Of a stretch of 64,000 nt of DNA, positions 55,209-64,000 are shown piece after piece; the first letter of the stretch is position 1, and each line of letters opens with the position of its first letter. Both the position numbers and the translations under genes were made by a program. The notes under the pieces are model-generated. The model was given only the letters and a program-made list of their open reading frames with translations, had not been told where the DNA came from and did not search any database. Origin of the DNA: Gaertneriomyces semiglobifer. Its lineage: Eukaryota > Chytridiomycota > Chytridiomycetes > Spizellomycetales > Spizellomycetaceae. The stretch covers positions 343,960 through 407,959 of the forward strand of contig JAHLKF010000018.1 of NCBI GenBank assembly GCA_025558075.1, written 5' to 3'.

Positions 55209-56783
55209 TATGAGAGATTAACTATGAGAATATGTGTGTAACGAATATATAGAATAGAAGTACTTGTTGTACTGTGTGTGTGTGTGCCCTGTGCTTGTGT
55301 GTGTGTCAAAGAGGAAAGAAGGAAGGGAACAGGAGAGAGGGACCTCGCTATTTATGCTGAGAGGCAGGTGAGCATGAGCAGGTGAGCGGGGAGCCAACTT
55401 TCTTTTCGCCTCTCCGCAAGCAGCAAACTGTTGCGTGTTTTGTGAATTGGGCTTTGCCTTTTTGCTGCGTGGTGGATTGGGGCGATTGATCGAATTGTTG
55501 ACCTTTTTTTGCCCACATCCGCCGCCCGCCCTTTTGCGAGTGAGAGTGAGCTTGTGAGTGTGTGGTCCTGTGAGCATCAAAATCCTGGGCCAAAAGCCGG
55601 CCGATTGCCGCCGCGGTCATTTCTCGTCCGTCGGATCCGCCTGCCCGCATATCTTACGTTACTTGGCATTCAGTATTCATTCATGACCACCGCACACACA
55701 TACTCCAATTAGAATTTTAGCTACTCCACCCAACCGCTGCTCAACCGTCAACGTCAGGCGAAGGAAAACGATCCGCTTTCTCCTTTCATTTTTTTGCCTC
55801 CCTCCCGCAATTCAATAGCTCAATAGCTTCAACTTGCCAATCTGTGGGCGGATGGTCTATTACTTTTGAATGGGAAGGAAACCCCAAACAGCCGCAGGTA
55901 CTCCGCTCACGCGTCTCCTTGTTGTGCGTTGTGCTACGTCACCTGTGTCACCTGTACTACGTTGTGTCACTCTGTGTGACGCTGTATTACCCAGACTGGT
56001 GATGTTGGTGTTGCCTTTCCTGCCCTTCGCACATCCTTCTCACCACCTTTTTCATCTCCCATGGACAAAAAAAGAATTTTGTTTGCTTTGCAATGTTGTG
56101 AGAACCAACCACAACGGTGATCCCCTCTCACCCTTCCTCCACTGGCCGCCCATTTACCACATTCGTTAGATGTACCTTCGGCTCCATTCTGGCCCCACCT
56201 TCGGACTTTACAACTTTAAAATTTGTTGTTATGCTTTTGTTGGTGTGAACGGGGTGGGACGAAAACACACTTCTTTAAACTTTTTTGTGCTTGCCTCACC
56301 CTTTTCGGGCGCTTTCGTAACTCACCACCTTCACACATGTTGGTGACCAGAGTGTGTGCTTAACAGACGAAACCCAATTCAATTTCATCAATACATCAAT
56401 TTTCAAGATTGTGAGAAAAGTCTGTCCGAAAATGGTGGATGAGCCTTCCTTCAAAATTCTTCCCAAGAACCCAAAGTTGCTCACGCGACCCCACGTTTCC
56501 CCTTTTTGTAGTAATGATTTCCGCGGAGTTGCGGTCCTCTCAAGCCGCACCGCGTTCGACCGTTTGTGGCGGTACGTCCAAGTCAAGTCAAGTTAATCCG
56601 CTCACTAACTTCTCATCGATAACCACATCCCCCGTCAATGGTGGATTCTCGCGAATGTTCAATGGTGAAGGATACAAAAAACAATAACAAAAACACGTAT
56701 TGACAGGTTATGTCGATCTCATCAGAACAATTATGATTTTCTTTGCCCATCAAATGACGGGCACCCAAACAAATGTATGCATC
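55209..56783. other. intergenic, 5' region of DUF3712-like gene and 3' region of DCP2
   Basis: 1.6 kb. GT microsatellites at about 55273-55310 (5' leader of the DUF3712-like gene). Several 60-120-codon frames on both strands are unsupported by motifs or splice logic. Confidence 0.45.
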
Positions 56784-59618
56784 CTACATTTTACCACCAC
56801 CCACTAACACCTCCAACAGCCCTTCTCTGCGTTTGCGTTCCCCTTGCGACCCTCTCCTCAACATTCCACCCAACAGCCCCGCTTCCTGCTTGTCATACTC
56901 ATACTCCCCATCATCCACAGGGAACATCACCCGACCGCCATTCAACGTGTTCATCACTCCCATTGCGGGTCCCTGTCCCGTCCCACCCGCATTGTGGATG
57001 GGCATAGGCATCGGCATCGACATGGGCAGACTCGTCGTGTGCGCGTCCATGGTCATGTTGGGATACGCCATCCGGTTCTCGGGTGTCCGCACCTCGACGT
57101 CCGCACCCAGTTCCAGCATGGGCGGCACGCTTCGCGCGTCCATGTCCACCGTCTGAGCGGGCGGATGTGGAGTCGACGGTTGGTATTGAGGTGTTGGCGC
57201 GATTTTGTGTAGTGGTGTCATGGGTGTGGGTGTGGACGTCGGCTTCATCGGTATCGGCATGGGAATGGAATGTGGGTGCGGCATAGAGAGTGGTTGCGAC
57301 TGCGACTGCGGTGCAGTGGCGGATGCGGATCCAGATGCCGAACCGAGTCCTAATAGCGCTTTGAGTTCTCCTGCCACACTCTCCACGTCTTGACTGTCGC
57401 GTCTGGAAGCGTCTCGACTGTGTCGCACGTGGTTGTAGGGAAGAGGGTGTCCAGATGAGAGGTTTCTCTCCATAGTTAGAGTTTCATTCATAGTATTCGA
57501 TCCGCGCCGGTTTGTTCCCACACCAGGTGCAGGTTGGTCAATACCCTGACTTGGATTCTGATCCTGATCGTTGCCGCCGAATAATATGCCCAACAGTAAC
57601 TTTTGTTTGTCGTCTTTTCTCGCAGTCTCCATTCTCTGTGGTTGTTGTTGTTGCATTTGCGGTTGTGGTTGCGGCTGTAGTTGTGTTTGTGATCGCAGCT
57701 GCGGATGCGGTTGTGGTTGTACTTGTTGTAATGGTTGTAGTGGAGGAGTCGCAACCCCCACTGAGGCAGGAAAGTTACTCTGACTCGACTGCATTTGCAC
57801 ACTACTTCTCCCTCGAAACGGAGGGACAAACCCCTCATGCATCGGGACAACATTCGAAGTCTCGCTGGGTACCGACGCACCCACTTCACTTCCGTTCTGA
57901 ATCACCATCCCACTCCCACTCGCCTCTCTCCTAACACGAAACGGCGCCTCAAAGCCTTCATTGACAGGTAAACCTCCAGTCGAATCCCCTTTGGTGAGAA
58001 TATCCAGCAGTGCTGATTTATGATCGGACGACGATAGAGAATGGTTATTTACATAGTTCACCTGATTGGACTCGGATGGTTGACGCTGATGCTGGACCTC
58101 GTATTCATCGTACATCCGAACCACGGGTGTTGGCTCGCTAGGAAGTGGCAGATTCGTCAATGGCAGGCGGTAGGGATGCTGCGGCTCCAGTCTTGTGTGC
58201 GGGTGGTGGTGGTGGTGAGATCCATAATCACTTGAATAATCCACGACGGGTACATGTCCCCGTCGTTCCTCGTACGTGTGAGTGTTTTGTGGGTGTTGTC
58301 CGTGAGTATGCGTATGCCCATGCGGTTGAGCATGGACTGCTACACCCATTCGCTTCTCGCCGCCGTTACCGTACTCGTCGACACGCACACCGACAGATAC
58401 GTCCTTTCCACCTCCAACCCCGATGCCTATAAGGGCCTTAATACTCTTTGTCATTGTCGATGAATCTTCGTGCGTCGCGCGTTGCTCGGGTATCTGTTCG
58501 GTATCCATTACAATATAGTTCGTCTGGGTATCACCCCGCTCTTCATTCATATCTCGTTCCTCTACGACGTCTATCCTCACAGATCCATGACCTATTTCTC
58601 GCTGGCCGCGTCCTCTCAATTGCCCCTTTTGTCGTTCGCGTTTTGCATACACAGCCGCACTCCCGTTATTGAGGGACGCATACCCATCACTTTCCTCATC
58701 CTCTGTCGTTTGGTAATCCATGACAACTTTGATGCGTTCTCTTTCACCACCACCACCATGGCCTCTCCGTCCTCGTTCCTTTTTCGGAATCGACCGCCGG
58801 TATTTAGCGATCCATGCTCTTAAACTGGTAATGAACGCTGTAACCATATAATATCTATGACCCTTCCCACCAGCGTTTTGATAATCGTTCCCGTAATGGT
58901 ACGACTCATCTTCTCTCACCCATCCCGGCAGACTCGCCAACTCATGCCACCGAATATCACCAATCTCCTTACGCGTCATCGGCACAAACACTGTCGTTTC
59001 CGGCACCCCTACACAAATATACAACCGTATCCTCTGTCCCTTGATATTCCGTTCCACGAACGCGTTCTCGTCCAAGTACGAGGTGATATCAAACCCTGTC
59101 TCCTCCTTGACTTCTCGAATGGCACAGGGCGCCTCGGGTTCATCCTGGTTGATCTTGCCCTTTGGAAACCCCCATCCGGAATTTGCTTTCCACCCTCGCA
59201 CCAACAAAACCTTTGACAGCGTCGGATTTAGAATGATCGCGCCGCAAACAGGTACCCGGACTTTGTATTCCATGAAATGCTGGAACGCGGATTCATGGTC
59301 GGTCGCCCAATGCGACAAAATAGGAGTGTGGAAGAATTGTTTGCAAAAGTTCTTGAGGGAAAAAGTGGGGAGATGCGGGTTTTCCTCGCGGATAAAATCT
59401 TCGTAGAACCAGTGGGCTTGTTCGATTTGGAAACAGATGCGCGGGATGGAACTTAGTTCCGTAGGAGGGACGTTGATAATGAAACGACTGAAAATAGGCA
59501 AAACATTAAGTATTTGCGCTCGTGTAAGGCGTTCGGCCTCTTTTGTGGCTGGTGTGTGGCGAACATACCTCTGCAAATCTTCCAAGACCTCTTGGAAGGT
59601 CATATCGCGAAACGACAT
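56784..59618 (-). CDS. DCP2: mRNA-decapping enzyme DCP2
   Basis: Removes the m7G cap of mRNAs in P-bodies. Exons 59618..59569 and 59487..56784 give 917 residues. The N-terminal regulatory domain (LEDLQSRFIINVP ... CFQIEQAHWFYEDFIRE) binds Dcp1. The Nudix domain has the full box at about 127-150 (GKINQDEPEAPCA then REVKEETG, with the catalytic glutamates), and Box B follows (GHRYYMVTAFI). Beyond about 260 the protein is disordered: Lys/Arg-rich, then His- and Gln-rich (PQPQPQMQQQQ), with several short leucine helices (SIKALIGIG, SALLDILTKG, KLLLGILFGG, ELKALLGLG, GLLEVLVGG) that look like the HLMs known to bind Edc3 or Pat1 in yeasts. Intron 1 splits codon 17 of the conserved block. Confidence 0.95.
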   Translation of the reverse strand: MSFRDMTFQEVLEDLQRYVRHTPATKEAERLTRAQILNVLPIFSRFIINVPPTELSSIPRICFQIEQAHWFYEDFIREENPHLPTFSLKNFCKQFFHTPILSHWATDHESAFQHFMEYKVRVPVCGAIILNPTLSKVLLVRGWKANSGWGFPKGKINQDEPEAPCAIREVKEETGFDITSYLDENAFVERNIKGQRIRLYICVGVPETTVFVPMTRKEIGDIRWHELASLPGWVREDESYHYGNDYQNAGGKGHRYYMVTAFITSLRAWIAKYRRSIPKKERGRRGHGGGGERERIKVVMDYQTTEDEESDGYASLNNGSAAVYAKRERQKGQLRGRGQREIGHGSVRIDVVEERDMNEERGDTQTNYIVMDTEQIPEQRATHEDSSTMTKSIKALIGIGVGGGKDVSVGVRVDEYGNGGEKRMGVAVHAQPHGHTHTHGQHPQNTHTYEERRGHVPVVDYSSDYGSHHHHHPHTRLEPQHPYRLPLTNLPLPSEPTPVVRMYDEYEVQHQRQPSESNQVNYVNNHSLSSSDHKSALLDILTKGDSTGGLPVNEGFEAPFRVRREASGSGMVIQNGSEVGASVPSETSNVVPMHEGFVPPFRGRSSVQMQSSQSNFPASVGVATPPLQPLQQVQPQPHPQLRSQTQLQPQPQPQMQQQQPQRMETARKDDKQKLLLGILFGGNDQDQNPSQGIDQPAPGVGTNRRGSNTMNETLTMERNLSSGHPLPYNHVRHSRDASRRDSQDVESVAGELKALLGLGSASGSASATAPQSQSQPLSMPHPHSIPMPIPMKPTSTPTPMTPLHKIAPTPQYQPSTPHPPAQTVDMDARSVPPMLELGADVEVRTPENRMAYPNMTMDAHTTSLPMSMPMPMPIHNAGGTGQGPAMGVMNTLNGGRVMFPVDDGEYEYDKQEAGLLGGMLRRGSQGERKRREGLLEVLVGGGKM

Positions 59619-60483
59619 GGTTGACGTTCGCTATCTCCCTCTATCTGATCTGTGCCTTGCCCTGTCTTTCTTTGTGCTGCTCTATCTCCTCGGTCGTCGT
59701 CGCTCATCAGTTGTGTTGTTCCAGCGACCCGTCAATTGGGCGCGCAGAGATTGACAGCCTGACAGCGCTGCCGTACATACTGCGTGGCACAGTCACCATA
59801 ATTATGCAGGAATACATGGCACAGTCATGTAAGTGCAAGGAACTACTGTGCGGTAACAATTGGAGGGTCTTTGGTGGGCACAATTCTTCCAGACTTGGTT
59901 GAAATGAAGGTGTGTTCCTGCCCATAAGGACGGGGTACTGCACTACCAGAGGGACTGTTGGGATTTTGGAGCTGATGTGTAGGAACGTTTTGTGGGACAT
60001 GATATGACCACTTGAGCGTTGAACAGGATGTAGTTGCCAATCGCGAGTCAATCGAACCTCACCACAGAAGCATCATTATCATATCGTTCTGGATGCTCCC
60101 GAGAGCCAAGGAATGCGCGCTCGGTCCTAATGATGCTTTGGTTGCTGTGTTGAACAGACTAATGGCGTGACCGTTTTGTTATGAGACTGCATTGAGCCAT
60201 TGGCAACTGTATGCACCTTTGCATCTACAACTATGTGCCAATCTCCTCTTTGATGCGCATGATTTGCCACTTGGCCCGCTGAAGTTTTTGCTTTTTGCAA
60301 CAGCACTCTTTGTGGTGAATGTGAGAACGAGCCTCTGCGAGGTGCATGTATTTCTACGCGCACAGAGGCCATCAAGTTGGGCTCGCTCGTCATTTTAAGA
60401 CGGATTTTCCCACTGTCGCTCTCTGCATACTGGCACACACAGCATCCTCTTGTTGCATTTTTTCTCTCAGCTCATCAATAACA
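59619..60483. other. divergent promoter region (DCP2 / MEIOB-like)
   Basis: 865 nt between two outward starts. The open frame of the MEIOB-like first exon reaches back to an ATG at 60346, but the ATG at 60484 has the better context. No other feature. Confidence 0.45.
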
Positions 60484-62832
60484 ATGAATCACAACGGGCC
60501 ACGGCCGCAGGTTCCTGTAACCCACACGAATTACCACCTAGACTTGGAATCCGATCTAGGTCTCTACCCTCCCGATGCTCCCGCGAGCCCCATACAATGT
60601 TCCAAAACGTTACCGCCGCCAAAGCACAATCCAGTAGACGAGAAACGCAAACAATTTCTAATGACGCTCCACCAGCATGGAGCGTTTGGGGTGTTCAACA
60701 AGTGGAAGTATGCCGAGGTGGCAAACACCTCCAAACGCGTTGAAGCATTGAGCGTCAGTGTTGGTCCGAATAACGATTTGGAAGAGGAGGAATTTGAAGA
60801 GGATGAACTTGGAGAAGAGGAGTGGAGGGTTGTGTATCGCTTTTCGCAGGTGTTTCCGGGTGCGAGTTCAAGGGTGCCGTGTTTGGGGAGTGGGGATGAG
60901 GGTGACCGTGGCATGGCAACGTCGCAGGAAACTCGTTATGATGATTATGAGGAGATGGCCGCCCTGATTCCCGACCTGGACGTGATAGATCGATGCGTGT
61001 GTGCATATCACGAACAGCAACAACAACATGGACATTGTGAACGACCCGAGAATGCGAAAACTGGGCCAAATGATTCAGGTTGTGCAGATAAACAAGCGGA
61101 ACATGAGAGTGATGATGCCAGGGTACCAACTACTCGGAGAACATTTGGAGCGTTGAGACCAGCAACCCCCACGTACAAGTCCACGTCCATGTGGGACGCA
61201 TATCAGAAGGTGGAGATTCGACGTTTGGTGGCTGGCAGACGACGAGTTGTCGTTTTTGGTGCGTGCACGTACATTGCAATGTTCTGTAGCTATGCATTCC
61301 CTAGTTGCGCCGGCTGATGCTGGGGTTTCAGGCATTATCGTGGGCTGCTCACCTCCCAAACCAGTCCGAAACGCTAAACGTGAGGAAAATCAGGAAGAAT
61401 TCGTAAGGACTTTTTGGATCAAGGACTCCACAGGCGTCGTGTGCGTCAAAGTGTTCATGCCTGAGAAAGAGATAAACCGGTACCAATGCATGACGGTACG
61501 TAAGGACGAGTGGAACCAGCTTTCAAGTTTCAGAGAAAGATTGACTGCTACAGATTTGGACTTACCTTACTCTCGACTGATCCATAACTTGGCCCCGCAT
61601 TTTCAGGTTGGCACAAGAGTCGAAGTGCGAACAACCCAGCTCCATATCCGCCGCGTGCCTCCTCCTACACCAGTTTCCAAAAACCAGTCTCCATTCCCCT
61701 TCTCATCCGCCATCGAAATTCGACTGGGACCGTCTAAAAAAGACAGTTACATCACGGTTTTTGACGAGAGCAGCTGTGATTACCCGGTGGATTGGGATTT
61801 GATCCATCAACCTCTTCTCATGGGACGGCACATGCTACGGGAGGTGCTGGTCCCGTTAAGGGAAGTGAAAGAAGGTACAAGGGTTCTGTGTGTAGTGACT
61901 GAGGTGAGAAAGGGGCAACTGATACAATTTCGAACTGTGACACATTGGAGATTGTCGGACGGGTTGCCTTTGTACCAATGATGTTGAGGCTTATTTCTTG
62001 CAGGTGTCAGTTCCCACAAATCCAAAGTTACCGGTAATCATCAGAATTCGAGATCGTCAGGTGGTGATAGACATGTGTTTGTGGAACGAACAAGCAATGC
62101 TGTTTCCGTTGTCAGAATTCATACCCAAACGTACTGTGTTGCTGATCACGGTAAGGGTTTAAGATGTCCTGCTCTTCCATGTGATCCTTTGAAGAGTAAC
62201 ATGTTTCGTAGAATCCCAAGGTCGTCATCTACCGACAGAATAAAACGATACAGATTGGGTATAACACCATGGTTGAGGTGGACCCGCCTTGTGACGAGCT
62301 GGACGAACTAGTAAAGGGCAGTTCAACGTCGGCTGCAGATTCATTCACTGACATCGCATTCACTAAAAGAATGTCAAATTCCATGCCTGTTGCTGGTAAT
62401 GGCGAGAAGACGATGGTTGAGGGCCCAGTCAGCGCTTATTCCTCTGCCACGCCACATAGACCGAGGCTGGTCACCATTGGAGAACTCACACGTAACATCA
62501 TGCACGGAGCGCCCGTAGAAATGTGTCACTCAAAGTACAGGGTTCGGGGTGTGCTAACAAAATTAGTACCGATGCATTCAAGTGATCGACGAGAGAACTA
62601 TGGTGAAGGCAAGCCCGGGATCTGCGATAGAAGGCCGGAAACGTACAAGATTGACGTTGTTGACGAAACGGGGACGTTGCATTCTCCGGGGTTGACAAGG
62701 AAGGTAGTGGAGAAAAGTAGTGAGGCTTGGGAGATGGAATGGGTGGAAGTCGAGGTTGCCGTTGAGCAGAAGGAAGAGGAGACGATATTGGTTGTTACGA
62801 ACATCGAAAGGATTGACAAGGAAACCGATTGA
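60484..62832 (+). CDS. MEIOB-like meiosis-specific OB-fold ssDNA-binding protein
   Basis: Exons 60484..61258, 61332..61903, 62004..62150 and 62212..62832 join in phase into 704 residues. The first 230 residues are disordered and acidic. The conserved part begins at the exon 1/2 join with RRVVVFGIIVG, the MEIOB entry strand (VVGIIIG). It continues with FVRTFWIKDSTGVVCVKVF, FQVGTRVEVRTTQLHIRR, DSYITVFDES, LREVKEGTRVLCVVTEV, an RPA1-like OB segment (VIIRIRDRQVVIDMCLWNEQAML) and KRTVLLITNPKVVIYRQNKTIQIGY. Order and spacing match MEIOB OB domains; RPA1 itself is excluded by the lack of its zinc finger and N-domain. MEIOB acts with SPATA22 at meiotic recombination sites in animals. Exon 2 could hide a further intron at 61495 (GTACGT), but the uninterrupted frame gives the better match. 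The identification is by hand alignment from memory. Confidence 0.6.
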
Positions 62833-63206
62833 AATATAACGTAGAGCACATAGGCATAGTTGATCGTAGAGTATCCTGACTGCTTGATTCAAGTGGTAGC
62901 CGTAGGCTTTACCTTAGGGTAGATATAGATCTGCGATGGAGACGAAAGAGCACACGCGCGCGTGTTACCCGTGTGTCATGACTGTCCATCCGCTCATAGT
63001 CATCACACACACACACACATTTCATCTAAGCATAATACAACGTACGGTACTCCCCTGAACCTGTCAGTCCAAAGCTTATCAAAAGAAGTATTACTATCGA
63101 ACTCATCACTCTCATAACGCCTCTTGCATACTGAACGACAAGCAGCGCTAGCGCGTGGACCGTGCCGTCATCTCTTTTCTACCCACTCAAGCGCATTTTA
63201 CAGACG
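62833..63206. other. intergenic; CA microsatellite
   Basis: 374 nt between the MEIOB-like stop and the PA14 gene start. Contains a (CA)n tract at about 63005-63020. Nothing else. Confidence 0.45.
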
Positions 63207-64000
63207 ATGACTGAAGTAACTGAGCCCAAGGTGGATGTGAAAATGGAGCCGGTGGATGGCGAAGTACTGCTTAAGGAAAACGCTGATGAAGTGGAAGGAA
63301 TCGCTGCCGCGGCTGAACCGGCAACGGCCACTGTGGATACGGAAAGAGCAGATGCCAACATAAAGGTGTCCGAGTTGGATGCGGGCATGGATGGAAACGA
63401 CGGTCCACATGAAGATGCCAGTGACACGTATGTATACCTCAGAACCACTTGCCGGTTTGCCAGACCCAGTCGGAATTCACATATAGCTTTCCCACAGTGC
63501 AACGGCACCCACTACCAGCAAGGCTTTCATTCATCGCGCTCCCTCACACCTCTCACTTTCCACAATCTCGCACTATCCTCAACATCAAGCCTATGACACA
63601 AAAGGCGTCCTTTACGAACTTTATCGCGGTGAATTCACCTCTCTCCCCGATTTCACCTCTCTGACTCCGTTCAAAGCCGGAATCATTCCTTCCATCTCCC
63701 TTTCCCACTTCATCTCTCCACAATCAACAAGCACCCTGCCACAGGACTTTGCCATCCGGTTTCGCACGCACCTGCACATCCCGCACGCCGGTACATGGAC
63801 ATTTTACCTCTCCTCCGCTGACGGTTCCTCTCTATTCATCAGCGGCAAGAATGTCATCTCTAATGACGGATGCCACTACGTCCTCGAGAAAGAGGGTAGT
63901 ATCAAAATTGGACAGCCTGATTATTACCCAGTGACAGTGACGTACTTTTACAAACGTGGCAAGATGATGGAGGGATTGAGAACGGGACGCGAAGTGAAGT
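63207..64000 (+). CDS. PA14-domain protein, 3' partial
   Basis: Starts at ATG 63207 (MTEVTEPKVDVKMEPVDG) with an acidic, Ala/Glu/Val-rich, SUMO-site-like N-terminus (VKME). After an intron of about 170 nt a PA14 beta-barrel begins near 63595 with YDTKGVLYELYRGEF. It continues with FKAGIIPSISLSHF, FAIRFRTHLHIPHAGTWTFYLSSADGSSLFI (the GTWTFYLSSDDGS-type core with the Asp that often binds Ca) and YYPVTVTYFYKRG, reaching the window end in frame. No signal peptide is visible, which is unusual for a PA14 carbohydrate-binding protein. The donor is unresolved: GTATGT at 63428 does not keep phase with the PA14 frame, while GTGACA at 63419 does. Confidence 0.75.

Noticed and set aside
1..64000. tRNA or rRNA genes
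   Set aside because: I looked for T-loop GGTTCGA(A/T)-like boxes on both strands; the few hits (for example near 34065) fall inside coding exons without a matching A box or cloverleaf.

Overview
This window is eukaryotic nuclear DNA, most likely from a zoosporic (chytrid-type) fungus. Genes are dense, lie on both strands, and carry many short GT-AG introns, mostly about 50-100 nt. A fungal Zn2Cys6 regulator, a DUF5102/Laa2-like protein, a DUF3712-like protein and a fimbrin point to Fungi. A stathmin-family protein and a MEIOB-like meiotic OB-fold protein, both missing from the well-studied yeasts, point to an early-diverging flagellated lineage. The taxon is inferred from gene content; no species marker such as rDNA is present.

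Layout: 1-2434 holds the 3' part of a 4-aminobutyrate aminotransferase (+) with several micro-exons. 2960-7865 holds an ABCC-type ABC transporter (-, 13 exons). 8272-10238 holds an unrecognised, possibly decayed gene (+) whose last exon has a PD-(D/E)XK-like motif. 10239-12449 is repeat-bearing and gene-poor. A six-exon MIX23 gene (12450-13271, +) follows, then a giant UBR1-type N-recognin (13473-19865, +), convergent with MCM4 (19962-22949, -). Next come a Mei2-like RNA-binding protein (23262-25713, -), a DUF5102/Laa2-like protein (26586-28335, +), a probably mitochondrial DEAD-box helicase (28374-30222, -) and a B-type cyclin with D-box and KEN box (30414-32183, -). A 17-bp minisatellite lies near 32.8 kb.

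The second half holds a membrane-anchored tandem amidohydrolase (33683-36622, +), a Zn2Cys6 transcription factor (36751-39249, -), fimbrin with an unusual proline-rich N-terminus (40010-42449, -), a rhomboid protease with a RanBP2 zinc finger (42928-43853, -), a low-complexity Q/P/Y-rich and KDKK-rich protein (44198-44938, +), a stathmin-like protein (45090-45822, -) and a secreted DUF3455-like protein (46267-46951, -). After these come a GYP5/EVI5-like TBC Rab-GAP (48845-51864, +), a small HNH endonuclease with a Cys/His tail (53013-53485, +), a DUF3712/LEA2-like membrane protein (54044-55208, -), the decapping enzyme DCP2 (56784-59618, -), a MEIOB-like protein (60484-62832, +) and the start of a PA14-domain gene (63207-64000, +).

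The genes are mostly core eukaryotic housekeeping functions: replication, cell cycle, protein degradation, mRNA decay, actin and microtubule regulation, and Rab/AP-1 trafficking. They form no single pathway. The accessory-looking parts are 8.2-12.4 kb (unknown nuclease-like gene plus repeats) and 52-53.5 kb (HNH gene). Exon joins were worked out by hand and checked for phase and motif continuity. Exceptions are flagged in the entries for the 8.3-10.2 kb gene, MCM4 exon 1, the Mei2-like gene and the PA14 gene. No tRNA, rRNA or CRISPR array was found.
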